From NCBI GenBank assembly GCA_004794655.1, contig SMMW01000635.1, positions 1,892,001-1,956,000 of the forward strand: 64,000 bases of DNA, in the 5' to 3' direction. The position numbers were made by a program, and so were the translations under genes. This stretch comes from Marisa cornuarietis. Taxonomy: Eukaryota > Mollusca > Gastropoda > Architaenioglossa > Ampullariidae. The notes under the pieces are model-generated. The model was given only the letters and a program-made list of their open reading frames with translations, made no database searches and was not told the origin of the DNA. Shown piece by piece: positions 58,001 through 64,000 of this stretch (position 1 is its first letter; the number at the start of each line of letters is the position of its first letter).

Positions 58001-60214
58001 AGCTTAAGATGCCCCTCATCGACGTGACACTTGATGAGGAAGGGAAAAATTTTCTGATTGTGAAGACGAATGCTGAGGACGAGGATGATGACGGAATGGC
58101 CTTAGAGGTGCAGGACAAGTCCATCGAGCCGTTTGAGTTCCACAGCGCGATCGCCATCAGCAGAGGGCGCAAGCTACTGTACACGTGCATCGAGATCAGC
58201 GACAACGACGTGGCTGTGTACCAGCGGGAAGACTCTGTGTGGAAGTATGATAGGACTCTGGGGGACAACAAGGACCTCATTTTTGCGCTGGCTTTGTCCG
58301 ATGACGAAACCTGCCTTGTTGCTACAGTTGCTCTCGGCTACAAATTGTGGGACTTGAAGACAGACAAAATGAGGGACCTGAAACTTCCATCCGGGGTGCG
58401 AAATATTCCTACCAGGAATCAACTCACTACGCCGCTTGGTTTTACAAAGGTTTGTTGTAAAACTCAGTAAATACCAGAACATGGAAAAATTTATAAAGGT
58501 CAATCTCTTTTAAAAAAGAAGTTTGTTACTAGAACAAATGAACTTTATACAGATCTCAGTGAAATGAAGAGCTGATCAACTTAAACTTTCTCATAAGTAA
58601 ACCAATCACATCATTCCATGGGGATATAAATTTAAATGTTTCAAACGCAGCTTCAGTTTATAAAAAAAAACGTGTCCTGAGTTTTTAGACCACAAATATT
58701 CAATTGTTTTTCCGGATTCTTGTTACGAGCTTCCTTCAATCCCCGTGTTTAAGTACTCGTGGCTTGGGTTAATCTCAATGTACATGTTTATTGAAATGCA
58801 GGGAAACGAGTTCTTGGTGGCGGGTGTCCGCAAGAACCTTTACGTGTGGGACGTTAAACAGGGTAACATGGTCAAGACTCTGGACGCTCACTTCGGCCGC
58901 ATCATTGCACTCAGCTCCGTCACGAACAGCCGCAACGTCGTCATCTCATCCTCCATGGACAAGACCATCAACGTCTGGAACTTCGACAAGATCCTGGAGG
59001 AGGTACACCCTCTGGACCGCATGGAGAAGCCCATAGAGACCGTGGCGCTGGCCCCGGAGTCTTCCCTCTGCGTCACCACCACGCGCAACATGACGGCGGT
59101 GTGGGACCTCAAGACAGGTCGCCTGGTGAAGACGTTCGTCAGTAACTCGCGCTCGGCGATCGTCTCGCAGGCCGTCATCACCCGCAGCGGGCAGTACGTG
59201 CTGTCGGCGGAGTCGCCGTCGCTGCTGGTGTGGGAGATGGGCAAGGACACGCCAGTGCAGAGCGTGTCGCTGGGTGACATCCAGCAGATAATGTTGAATG
59301 AGGACGACACCAAGGCCGTGGTGGTCACCAAGATGCCTGCTTCCAAGGGCAAGTGCTGCTGCCTGATCGTGCCGTCTGGCGCCGAGGTCTACAAGTTCGA
59401 TTACAGCTTCAAGCGATTCGTCACAGCGACCTTAACACGGGATGGCCTGTTTCTGGCGGTGCCCGCCTGCGACAAGAGCGGCGACGTGCTGGGCGTCTAC
59501 CACGCAAAGACTGGAACACTGCTGTACAACCTGCAGCTCAAGTACAACAACTATCGGGAGTACACGCAGGTAGTAGCCATGCCGCACGACCCCCACCAGG
59601 TGGCTCTGATCGACGAAGAGAAAGGCAACATACTAGACCTCAAGAAAAAGACGCTGGTGCGGTCGGTGCCGCGCTGGAATGGCGTAAGCGCTTCAAACGG
59701 AAAGAAAGGTATCTTTGCTCCCTCCAGAGGCGGTCTGGAAATCATCGACCTCAAGTCCGGCAAGACGACCAAGACGCTCATCCCGAGAATCGCCGAGGGC
59801 GTCTTCCACGTGAAGGTCTTCTTCACCAGTAACGACAAGCACGTCATCTACTACCACAGCGGCCACCGCACCGTGCGACTCTTTCGCGCCAGCGACGGCA
59901 AAATGCTGGCCAACTACAAGGCCAGCGCCGAGGTCAAGGCCATTGTCTGCAACACGGAAGGCACCGCACTCGTGCTCGGCGCCGTCGACGGCTCGTTGAC
60001 CACCTTAGCTATCGTAGATCCCGAGGACCAGGACCACGAAGAGCTCATCAACAGTTTGCCCAGCCGCGCCTTGGCGGCGCCGGACGGCAGCAAGACGCAT
60101 GCCAACGGCGAAGCGCTGGGCGCCAAGCAAGTAGTCGGCACCGCGGCGCAAGCAGCAAGGTTTGTCGTAAAAACGCGCGGAACGCAGCAGTCGCGAGCCT
60201 GTGTCCTGTCCTGA
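28991..60214 (+). CDS. NWD2: NACHT and WD repeat domain-containing protein 2-like, 15 coding exons
   Basis: Exons: 28991-29162, 36858-36946, 37705-37821, 45693-45896, 46652-46796, 47030-47202, 47670-47930, 49258-49380, 49793-50182, 53256-53511, 53836-54067, 54862-55057, 56903-57028, 57295-58449, 58802-60214. All junctions are GT-AG, and phases join to 5052 nt (1683 aa plus stop; human NWD2 is about 1740 aa). The ATG follows an in-frame TGA at 28907, so it is the first Met of its frame in this exon; an upstream exon is not excluded. Order: DUF4062-like domain (about aa 46-150), helical linker, NACHT NTPase with Walker [10 protein letters not shown] (412-420) and Walker [11 protein letters not shown] (499-508), helical region, WD40 region (about aa 930-1620), C-terminal CVLS. 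The family are STAND-type NTPases; NWD2 function is poorly known, so a signalling-scaffold role is inferred. Intron 9 carries a nested transposon structure; introns 1 and 3 are each almost 8 kb. NWD1 is the main alternative identity, but the [21 protein letters not shown] block fits NWD2 better. Confidence 0.93.
29606..29641. repeat. (CA)n microsatellite in NWD2 intron 1
   Basis: CA tract of about 36 bp. Intron 1 (29163-36857) also holds (AC)n at 31495-31537, an (AAC)/(AAAC) stretch near 31610-31645, (TTTG)n at 32808-32850, (GT)n at 34821-34876 and (CA)n at 35275-35328. Confidence 0.95.
31120..31278 (-). repeat. tRNA-derived SINE, copy 2 (minus), NWD2 intron 1
   Basis: Read on the minus strand there is an A-box-like CGTGGTTAGAGAACTGG and, about 30 bases on, a B-box-like CAGTTCGATACC. 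A GTCTACCCATCTGG body and a GAAGGTAAGGCAGGGA segment follow, shared with the 39.7-kb copy. The 3' tail is missing. It is a retroposon, not a functional tRNA gene. Confidence 0.75.
33531..34480 (+). repeat. Minisatellite, 15 units of 68 bp and 55 bp, NWD2 intron 1
   Basis: Units start with GTGTGTAGGATGTGTTATTA at 33531, 33599, 33667, 33735, 33803, 33871, 33937, 34005, 34073, 34141, 34196, 34251, 34306, 34368 and 34423. The first ten are 68 bp (one is 66). From unit 10 on, most units are 55 bp because a 13-bp block containing CGACTAGTGTG is absent. A further C/G variant (TAGCGAG or TAGGGAG) mixes along the array. Units are nearly identical, which indicates recent expansion. The array runs into a retroelement tail at about 34480. 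Confidence 0.97.
34481..34692 (+). repeat. Retroelement 3' tail with (TTA)n end, NWD2 intron 1
   Basis: After the minisatellite comes a segment with CACACCATCTGTCATTTG, GAAGCGCCTTGAGTTCG and GGCGCTATACAAGC that closes with an ATT/TTA repeat (about 34664-34692). This 'gcgctata...TTATTA' ending is typical of the 3' ends of CR1/L2-type LINEs and of SINEs that borrow them. A related tail, with CACACCATCTACTGTGAAG, occurs at 43.7 kb. Confidence 0.65.
37504..37592. repeat. (GAAA)n microsatellite, NWD2 intron 2
   Basis: About 89 bp of almost perfect GAAA tetranucleotide repeat, about 110 bp upstream of exon 3. It is a purine tract on the coding strand. Confidence 0.98.
38426..38691. mobile_element. 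MITE copy 1, NWD2 intron 3
   Basis: A 266-bp element that begins GGGGCCAGTTCCACAACATG and ends with the inverted equivalent (TTAGAAATGTGTTGTGTAAC then TGGCCC). The terminal inverted repeats are about 27 bp. The interior is AT-rich with no coding capacity. It shares termini and interior blocks (ACCTTAAAACTGTT, AGAGTTAA, CCTAAAAGTGTTTAAAATTA) with the copy at 44950. The superfamily is not assigned because the target duplication is not clear. Confidence 0.85.
39010..39032. repeat. (AT)n microsatellite
   Basis: Short AT tract in NWD2 intron 3. The surrounding 38.7-39.7 kb is AT-rich with no recognisable element. Confidence 0.9.
39728..40004 (+). repeat. tRNA-derived SINE, copy 3 (plus), near full length
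   Basis: The best-preserved copy. The A box lies in GGATGGCCGAGTGGTTAGAG, the B box in GGTTCAATTCC, and the body contains GACTGGAATGGGTACCTGAC, GCTGGCCCCGAG and CCTCACTCCC. The tail is a CTTTACCTTTACCTTACCTT-type repeat. A CCTTCCTC-like motif occurs on both sides and could be a target-site duplication. The head resembles a Ser/Leu-type tRNA but lacks a foldable acceptor stem. Confidence 0.85.
40290..40440. repeat. Poly-T and (CAA)n tracts
   Basis: A poly-T run of about 22 bases near 40289-40310 and a CAA repeat near 40420-40438, in NWD2 intron 3. Confidence 0.85.
40915..41112 (-). repeat. Second SINE family, copy in NWD2 intron 3 (minus)
   Basis: On the minus strand the head reads GGGGCGGCAATGTTTAGCG, then a B-box-like GGGTTCAGTTC, CTCGGGCACGCTGTTTTTT, ACAGGGCTGGCTGCC and CCATGATATAGCCTTAGTTG. 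This is a tRNA-related head with a conserved body, different from the family at 39.7 kb. A tail fragment of the same family is at 10.98 kb. Confidence 0.65.
42688..42915 (+). repeat. tRNA-derived SINE, copy 4 (plus)
   Basis: The head AATAGCCGAGTGGTTAAAGC and the B box CAGGTTCGATACTCG are followed by GTCTACCCAGCTGTAAGAAA, TGGGTACCTGGG, CAAGCTGGCC and an A-rich end. It matches the 39.7-kb copy block for block but is more diverged. Confidence 0.8.
43249..44012 (+). repeat. Probable retroelement 3' region ending in (ATT)n, NWD2 intron 3
   Basis: An AT run (43249-43268) is followed by about 700 bp of GT/CT-rich sequence. It contains a B-box-like GGGTTCGATCCCAC (about 43419), a CACACCATCTACTGTGAAG block related to the 34.6-kb tail, then TTGTAAAGCACATTAAACC, AATGCGCTAGAGGAATGCAC and a TTTATTATTATTTA end. 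It looks like a composite SINE/LINE 3' end. I cannot name the family. Confidence 0.5.
44013..44949. other. NWD2 intron 3 segment, no feature recognised
   Basis: GC- and CT-rich stretches (about 44281-44800) carry a 130-codon plus-strand frame with no recognisable motif. C-rich and A-rich homopolymer runs occur at about 44552 and 44855. No splice-consistent exon was found that could be joined to NWD2. Confidence 0.5.
44950..45205. mobile_element. MITE copy 2, NWD2 intron 3
   Basis: A 256-bp element beginning GGGGCTAGTTGCACAACATG and ending TTAGAAATGTGTCATGCAAC then TGGCCCC. It has the same termini and the same subterminal blocks as copy 1, with a diverged centre, and no coding capacity. It ends about 490 bp before exon 4. 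Confidence 0.85.
46526..46590. repeat. (TTC)n microsatellite, NWD2 intron 4
   Basis: A pyrimidine-only TTC/CTT tract of about 65 bp, some 60-125 bases upstream of the exon 5 acceptor. Lysine- or leucine-rich frames across it are artefacts. Confidence 0.95.
48613..49020 (-). mobile_element. Mariner-type transposase 3' fragment, NWD2 intron 7
   Basis: Read on the minus strand, this is the C-terminal part of a Tc1/mariner-type transposase: [20 protein letters not shown], then [10 protein letters not shown] (third catalytic Asp region), then [20 protein letters not shown] and [12 protein letters not shown]. The second catalytic motif (normally HxDNA-like) reads [10 protein letters not shown], so its Asp is lost and a codon is missing. 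A frameshift follows SDF. The element's 3' terminal repeat starts near 48613 with CAGGTCTGTTTGAAAAGTAA. The 5' half is missing, cut off at the ATT repeat at 49020. Confidence 0.85.
49021..49135 (-). repeat. Retroelement 3' tail with (AAT)n, joined to mariner fragment
   Basis: On the minus strand: GGAAAGCGCATTGAGTCGAC, TTGCGCTATATAAATCTACT, then an AAT repeat (49025-49068 on the plus strand). This is the same type of 'gcgctatataaa + AAT' ending seen for LINE/SINE tails elsewhere in the window. It abuts the truncated mariner and lies about 120 bp before exon 8. Confidence 0.65.
49258..50182 (+). other. NWD2: NWD2 exons 8-9: NACHT core (Walker A and B)
   Basis: Exon 8 encodes the P-loop, Gly412 to Ser420 with Lys418 and Thr419 as the expected phosphate and Mg contacts. 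Exon 9 encodes Walker B (Asp504, Asp507) and a sensor-like VIASTLPN. All the motifs expected of an active nucleoside triphosphatase are present. Exon 9 ends in EDESNFIQ with donor GTCAGT, and a second copy of this exon end occurs downstream inside transposon sequence. Confidence 0.88.
50135..50199. repeat. 65-bp host exon/intron segment, copy A (functional exon 9 end)
   Basis: This is the true end of NWD2 exon 9 and the first 17 bases of its intron (donor GTCAGT at 50183). The same 65 bases recur as 50784-50819 plus 53055-53083, with three differences in 65. Confidence 0.92.
50200..50783 (+). mobile_element. Truncated gypsy-type LTR retrotransposon (partial LTR, primer site, gag start)
   Basis: The left part is LTR-like. 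TGACGTAG-type motifs repeat at about 50260-50338, there is an AATAAA at 50388-50393, and a primer-binding-site-like TGGTGTCAGAA lies at about 50410-50420. Three bases on, at 50423, a gag-type frame starts ([14 protein letters not shown]); its early Trp codon has become TGA at 50480. The frame then reads [17 protein letters not shown] and [20 protein letters not shown], blocks typical of metazoan Ty3/gypsy gag. A frameshift near 50735 precedes [17 protein letters not shown], after which the element stops abruptly. No protease, polymerase or 3' LTR is present. Confidence 0.75.
50784..50819. repeat. 65-bp host segment, copy B, left half (36 bp)
   Basis: Begins CTAGACACG and ends GGATGAGAGC, identical to copy A except for one C-to-T change. 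CTAGACACG may be shared with the gag sequence it follows, i.e. microhomology. The LINE starts at the next base. Confidence 0.92.
50820..53054 (+). mobile_element. 5'-truncated CR1/L2-type LINE, reverse transcriptase nearly intact
   Basis: The insert starts in the linker between endonuclease and reverse transcriptase ([20 protein letters not shown]), so the endonuclease is absent. The reverse transcriptase reads [40 protein letters not shown], motif [30 protein letters not shown], catalytic YADDTQLY, and the C-terminus [18 protein letters not shown] to the stop at 52807-52809. There is one frameshift near 51638, splitting it into open frames ending at 51665 and starting at or before 51772, and one 39-bp in-frame tandem duplication at 52195-52272. 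A 3' UTR of about 245 bp ends in an ATT repeat. It is otherwise intact, so it is young. A tail copy lies at 60.46 kb. Confidence 0.93.
53055..53083. repeat. 65-bp host segment, copy B, right half (29 bp)
   Basis: AATTTGATTCAG followed by GTAAGTTGTATGCATGT. It matches copy A's AATTTTATTCAG/GTCAGTTGTATGCATGT with two differences, and one of them turns the donor into the consensus GTAAGT (GT at 53067). Confidence 0.92.
53608..53826 (+). repeat. 31-bp minisatellite rich in E-boxes, NWD2 intron 10
   Basis: About seven units with a 31-bp period, marked by AGCTGTC at about 53627, 53658, 53689, 53720, 53751 and 53782, and a final CAGCTGCTGG at about 53813. Five units carry CACGTG and most carry CAGCTG, both classical bHLH (E-box) core sequences. 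The array ends about 10 bases before the exon 11 acceptor at 53836, so its last unit overlaps the expected branch-point region. Regulatory use is an inference. Confidence 0.93.
54083..54371. mobile_element. MITE copy 3 (diverged), start of NWD2 intron 11
   Basis: Starts GGGCCCACTTGCATGAGCCA with TTTCTAATTTTAAACTCTTT after it, and ends TTTTAAGTTTTAGAAACACA then TTGTGCAAC. These are degraded versions of the termini of copies 1 and 2. It begins about 15 bases after the exon 11 donor. Orientation relative to the others is uncertain. Confidence 0.65.
54520..54625. repeat. T/G-rich low-complexity tract
   Basis: Long poly-T and TTTG/TTG runs followed by a G run in NWD2 intron 11. All open frames here are low-complexity artefacts. 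Confidence 0.9.
55309..56733 (+). mobile_element. Mariner transposon with both terminal repeats, transposase dead, NWD2 intron 12
   Basis: The left end TTGGGTTGTTGGAAAAGTCA (about 55310) is inverted at the right end (TTTTCGGACAACCCAA at about 56717-56732), giving terminal repeats of about 26 bp. The span of 1.4 kb is close to a full mariner. The plus strand reads, with frame changes, [60 protein letters not shown] joined directly to [27 protein letters not shown] and [20 protein letters not shown] to the stop at about 56668. Stops and frameshifts are numerous, the tryptophan-rich block after MLSV is deleted, and the second catalytic Asp region is ruined. The flanking TA duplication is not clean on the right. 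Confidence 0.9.
56741..56780. repeat. (TA)n/(TG)n microsatellite
   Basis: TATATA and TGTGTG run directly downstream of the mariner element in intron 12. Confidence 0.9.
57295..60214 (+). other. NWD2: NWD2 exons 14-15: WD40 region and CaaX tail
   Basis: Exon 14 (385 aa) and exon 15 (470 aa) carry repeated blades such as [60 protein letters not shown] and [12 protein letters not shown]. At least ten blade-like units are visible, enough for two propellers. Codon use is GC-rich compared with the introns. The last residues are SRACVLS and the stop. Exon 14's acceptor (CCATATAAG) lacks a good pyrimidine tract. Confidence 0.88.
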
Positions 60215-60460
60215 CCATGTGACATGTCCCCCATCCCAGTCCCACCGGCATGCGCACTGAAGCGGCCTGCACTCAGGGACGCTAGGAACGCTGCTGTCCC
60301 ACACTTGGTGTCCCAGTCGCGCCTGCGCAGTGCTGTCTGTAGTCAGTAAACTAAAATGAAATGTGGTTGAGGATGCTTTCCCCCACCTGGCGATTGGCTA
60401 GGTAGTGTGTGGTGGTAATCTCACGTCTGCCTTATTCACAGGTGCGCACAAGATGATGCC
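60215..60460 (+). other. NWD2: NWD2 proximal 3' UTR (inferred)
   Basis: Sequence after the stop codon, initially still GC-rich like the coding exon. No AATAAA was noticed before the LINE tail at 60461. The first one I noticed lies far downstream at 61838-61843, so the 3' end is unresolved. Confidence 0.45.
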
Positions 60461-60648
60461 ATATTTCTCTGTTCCTGTTACTTGATGCCTTTTGTTTTCT
60501 GTTTCGTCAGTACTGTCGTTTTCTTTTGTCCCCTTTGTTCTATGTCTACTTAGTCCACGTCTCTTCCTCGTTTTAAGCGCTAAGAGCATGCTCTCTATGA
60601 GTGTGAATATGCGCTATAAAAATCTTCACTATTATTATTATTTATTTG
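60461..60648 (+). mobile_element. Second copy of the 50.8-kb LINE 3' tail
   Basis: About 188 bp nearly identical to the LINE 3' UTR at 52866-53052, from TTTCTCTGTTCCTGTTACTT through ATGCGCTATAAAAATCTTCA to the ATT repeat. It is heavily 5' truncated and lies within about 250-430 bases of the NWD2 stop. TCACAGGT occurs just before (about 60437) and just after (about 60649), a possible but imperfect target duplication. Confidence 0.92.
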
Positions 60649-60649
60649 T

Positions 60650-63600
60650 CACAGGTCGCTGTTTTTATCACTAGTGGCAGGCATGTCTATCCCTTCCCGT
60701 TGCACATCTTTCGTAGGGCAGCAGAATAGCAACACCACGCGATTTCTAGCATCCATCCCCCCACATTATATTGGCAAGCTGCTACCTAGAGGTTTGCTGT
60801 TTCCTGGAGGATTTCACTGTTTTGTTCAGCTTTTGCTTCAGTATTTCAGTTGTTATATTGTATAGGCTGCTGTTACAGAAGGCACGTGCTTTACAGCTAG
60901 GCTGTTCCAGTAGACGTCTGGCGTTTGTTTGAACTTTCTGGGGCTTTCCCACTATTTGTTCAAAGCTAAACTGCATCTGAACCAGTTTCACGCATTTGGC
61001 TAATGAGGTTTATGTGCAGTTTCCCGTAGAACATTCAAAGTGCAAGATTTCTAGAACAAAAGTTCAAGACTTCCCTAACAGATGTTCCTTACCGTTCTAA
61101 TCTGAAGCCCATAAAATGTCCCTCTCTTGGTTTACTTCCTTACAAAATTAGGAAACAATAATTTTCCAGTTTTCTAAACATTTCAAAGAAAGTTCATTAG
61201 TAATGTGGTGAGCTTTGTGATCTGTTCGTCTGAGGACGGGATTTGACTTTATCCATCTTGAAAAATCTTAATTTCTGGCGATCAGACAATGTCTATAAAT
61301 AATTTTAACACGATTTCTCCTGTTGTTCTACAGCTGATGCGCGTTTCATCTTTCACTGCGGTCCTGCTCGAGCGGCTGAAGATAACCTTCGTAGTCTGGA
61401 TTGTCGGAATGATGTAGAGAACAATGTATTCAGCAGGTCACGAGTCGCGTGACACGTGATCTGGAACAATGCAGTTAGCACTTCATACCACACTGACAAG
61501 GCTCCAGACAAGTTCCGGGGCTTTTGTGCTTTCCATGCCGCTTGCACTGTCTTTTGTTTCCACACACACACACACACACAAACACACAGACACACACACA
61601 CACACATACACTCACTCACACACAATCCCAAAGATTGATTATAAATATTCGCTTGAGCAATAGCAAGCATTTAATGTGATAACACTGTTTATCGAGTGTA
61701 AAAACCCGCTTATCATAGTTTATCATATTTTCTCCTTGTGCAAAATTTTTTTCTGAACTTTTATCGAGTGCTGCGAATCACGTCACCCAAGAAGGAAACG
61801 CTGGGAAACCGCACTCAACCAAAGAATGTTTCTTTTAAATAAAAATATTCCACATACCTGGCTGCCACGAAAAGAACGGTACCCGGGATCTGCATTTCAT
61901 CTGCCAGTTTGTTCTTTGCTTTACTAGTGGCAGCTGCTGTGCGCTGTGCAGCTTATGGACCATACACGAGCCCATCTGTGGTCTTAGTAGATAGCTCAGC
62001 TCTGGGAAACAAAAGTCACTCGATCTGCTTTTGCTGTTGTGATGCGGTTATTTTGTTGCCATTGACTTCGCTTGTTACTTACTTTCTTCCAATTAGTCGA
62101 CATGCTCGTGATACTTGTACGTGGAAGACGGTCAGCAAAGCTGATGAAAATTTTTTTTTAGTGCCCATACTCGTTTCGTGGCCCTGCCTAGGGAAAATCC
62201 TAGTATACTGTTGCATAACATTTGAAAACATGGGTAAGTAAAATGTTACTGGAAACTTTGCAGTTAGTATACTTACTGTCTTCGCGTTTGGTCTCACCGA
62301 TGGTAAAGACATTCCTGCTGATAAGAAGGACCATTGGAAGTGAGGCTATCAAACACAGTTTTATCGTTTGCATTATCTTGGAAAATGTGTATTTTCTCGG
62401 TACTGTTTGGCCAAAGACGGCCAAAGCTAATACGATTATGCAATGTTATGAATGGTTACTTGTGAAACTAAGACATGCCTCTCCTGAACTCTAAAGTAGG
62501 AAATGACACGGTTGTGAAATGATGACATGGTACACTAGGTTGTGAAAGTAAGAAGTGACACGTTTGTGAGATGATGACAGGATAAACTTGGTTTTAGAAA
62601 CAAGCAGTGCCGCTTTCTTACCAAATTGAACTGAGACAAAGGCTTTTCCAAAGGAAAGATGACCTAGTCCTCTCAAAAATATAAAAATACAGCTAAAACA
62701 TCTAGAGGCGTTTTCGCCACAATAGCAAAGCCTCCCACACATTTCAGTGCATTTTTTCTATTTCTTGACGTTTCTAGCCCCTGGGAACACCAACGTTTCT
62801 GTATTTTTGGATGTTTCAGCCGATAGGAAACAGTCTAAGATTTTAAATTATCAACACAGAAAAAATATGACATTGCCTGATTTGCTGTATAATCTACTCT
62901 CAATATTACTACACTCGCTGACTTTTTCATCTACACCCCCCACCCTCTCCATCCATCAGTCCGTCCAATTTTCTCCAGCAAGATCATCGTGAAACAAAAT
63001 CCAGATTTCCGTCCATCATGCACAAGCCTTAGCATCCAATAAATTTCGAGAGCTTCCTGTGTAGCACTCTCGCCGTTGTCACGATTCGAGTGCAAAACTT
63101 ACACCGGCCGCAAATCCTTCCTCGCGAAACGCACGTGCAATTGATGCCAGTCACGTTTGCACACAAACTGTGGAAAACGTTTGCGTGACTTCTCACCAGG
63201 ATAACTGCGGTCCGCCATTAGCTGCCAGGAACTCTCAGTATCCGAGTGAAACCAATAGCAAACACGGGTAGAAATGCCACTCGTGAATCACAGTCATAAT
63301 AAGGGGGAATCCAAGTCTTCATCCAACATGGCTCATCTGATATCGTCTGGTGTCGTTGCTAACTTCTGTACTGCAAAAATTGGTGACAAGTGGTTGCCCT
63401 TAGAAACACTCAGAGAATTAGGAAACTTTGAGGCTGATGCTCTCTGTGCCAAGCATAGGGCATGCCACCTTTTCTGTCAGCTCTTGGAAGCAAGTGCGCT
63501 GGTTACATCCCTTAGTCTTGGTTCATAATCCTTTGCATGTATTATCTTCTCGGAATCCTGCATCAAAACTAATATTCCTTTGAAGCCTCTAACATTTTCA

Positions 63601-64000
63601 TCAAAAATAGAATAATCATTACATACTATAATTTTCATCACTTGTCAGCATCGAACGGTGACAGTAGCAGTCGATATGTTGTTCAGTACATGTACCCAAC
63701 TAGCTATCATATTCAAATACGTGTGCACGTGTTAGATGACCATCCCTTAGTACAGGTGCACTTGTTGGAAACGGTTTCTTCGCACACCTGCACGCTCTAA
63801 ACATTGTTGTGCCACAAGTGGACCAATGACAATATAGTAATACATGTTTTACAGGTCATAACTTTAATCACATGACATTTTTAAAAATAAATGTTTGCAT
63901 GTCACCTTTAATGAGTTTTAGTCTGTCGTGTAAAACTGTCCAAGGAAGCACAGTTCTGTCTACCTAACTCTGGCTACCCGGCCTTCTTTTGCTGCAAGTA
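60650..64000. other. NWD2 downstream region, no gene recognised
   Basis: AT-rich sequence with a (CA)n tract at about 61561-61622. Open frames of up to 110 codons (for example 61909-62241 plus and 61353-61670 minus) show no family motif and no splice-supported continuation. The window ends in this region. Confidence 0.55.

Noticed and set aside
59353..59832. Alternative 159-codon frame inside NWD2 exon 15
   Set aside because: It is an Arg/Ala-rich shadow frame of the GC-rich WD40 coding sequence, which is clearly read in the other frame.
61561..61622. CA-repeat frames as His/Thr-rich peptides
   Set aside because: Dinucleotide repeats give such frames automatically; there is no coding support.
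61909..62241. Plus-strand 110-codon frame downstream of NWD2
   Set aside because: It is Cys/Val/Leu-rich with no motif, no clear gene context and no splice-supported continuation.

Overview
The window is animal genomic DNA: AT-rich, full of introns and crowded with decayed transposons and microsatellites. The gene models, the tRNA-derived SINEs, the LINE 3' ends finishing in ATT-type repeats and the many CA/GT tracts suggest a lophotrochozoan, most likely a gastropod mollusc. The species is not identified. I see no bacterial-type operons, CRISPR arrays or rRNA genes.

Two protein-coding genes can be assembled, both on the + strand and in tandem. (1) MOB4/phocein (2189-12032): eight coding exons giving 226 aa, with every splice phase consistent and the zinc-site Cys/His pairs intact. 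(2) A NACHT and WD-repeat protein of the NWD2 type (28991-60214): fifteen coding exons giving 1683 aa. Its order is a DUF4062-like N-terminal domain, a helical linker, a NACHT/STAND NTPase with clear Walker A and B motifs, a helical region, and a long WD40 region. It ends in Cys-Val-Leu-Ser, a CaaX-type prenylation signal. I infer separate roles: MOB4 is a STRIPAK subunit, NWD2 a cytosolic or membrane-tethered STAND scaffold.

Layout. 1-2.1 kb: microsatellites and a minus-strand LINE fragment. 2.2-12.8 kb: MOB4, with a decayed LINE in intron 2. 12.8-28.9 kb: intergenic, with a SINE, a ruined LINE reverse transcriptase (19.3-20.3 kb) and a GC-rich island of unknown nature (25.9-27.1 kb). 29-60.2 kb: NWD2, whose introns hold a 68/55-bp minisatellite, SINEs, three copies of a MITE, two mariner relics, a 31-bp E-box-rich minisatellite and a nested gypsy-gag/LINE insertion. 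60.2-64 kb: NWD2 3' flank, with a second copy of the LINE tail.

The most unusual structure is at 50.1-53.1 kb. A 65-bp segment spanning the end of NWD2 exon 9 and its splice donor is present twice. The two copies flank a truncated LTR-retrotransposon LTR/gag piece, and the second copy has itself been split by a 2.2-kb CR1/L2-type LINE. An open frame runs from gag through the host exon copy into the LINE.
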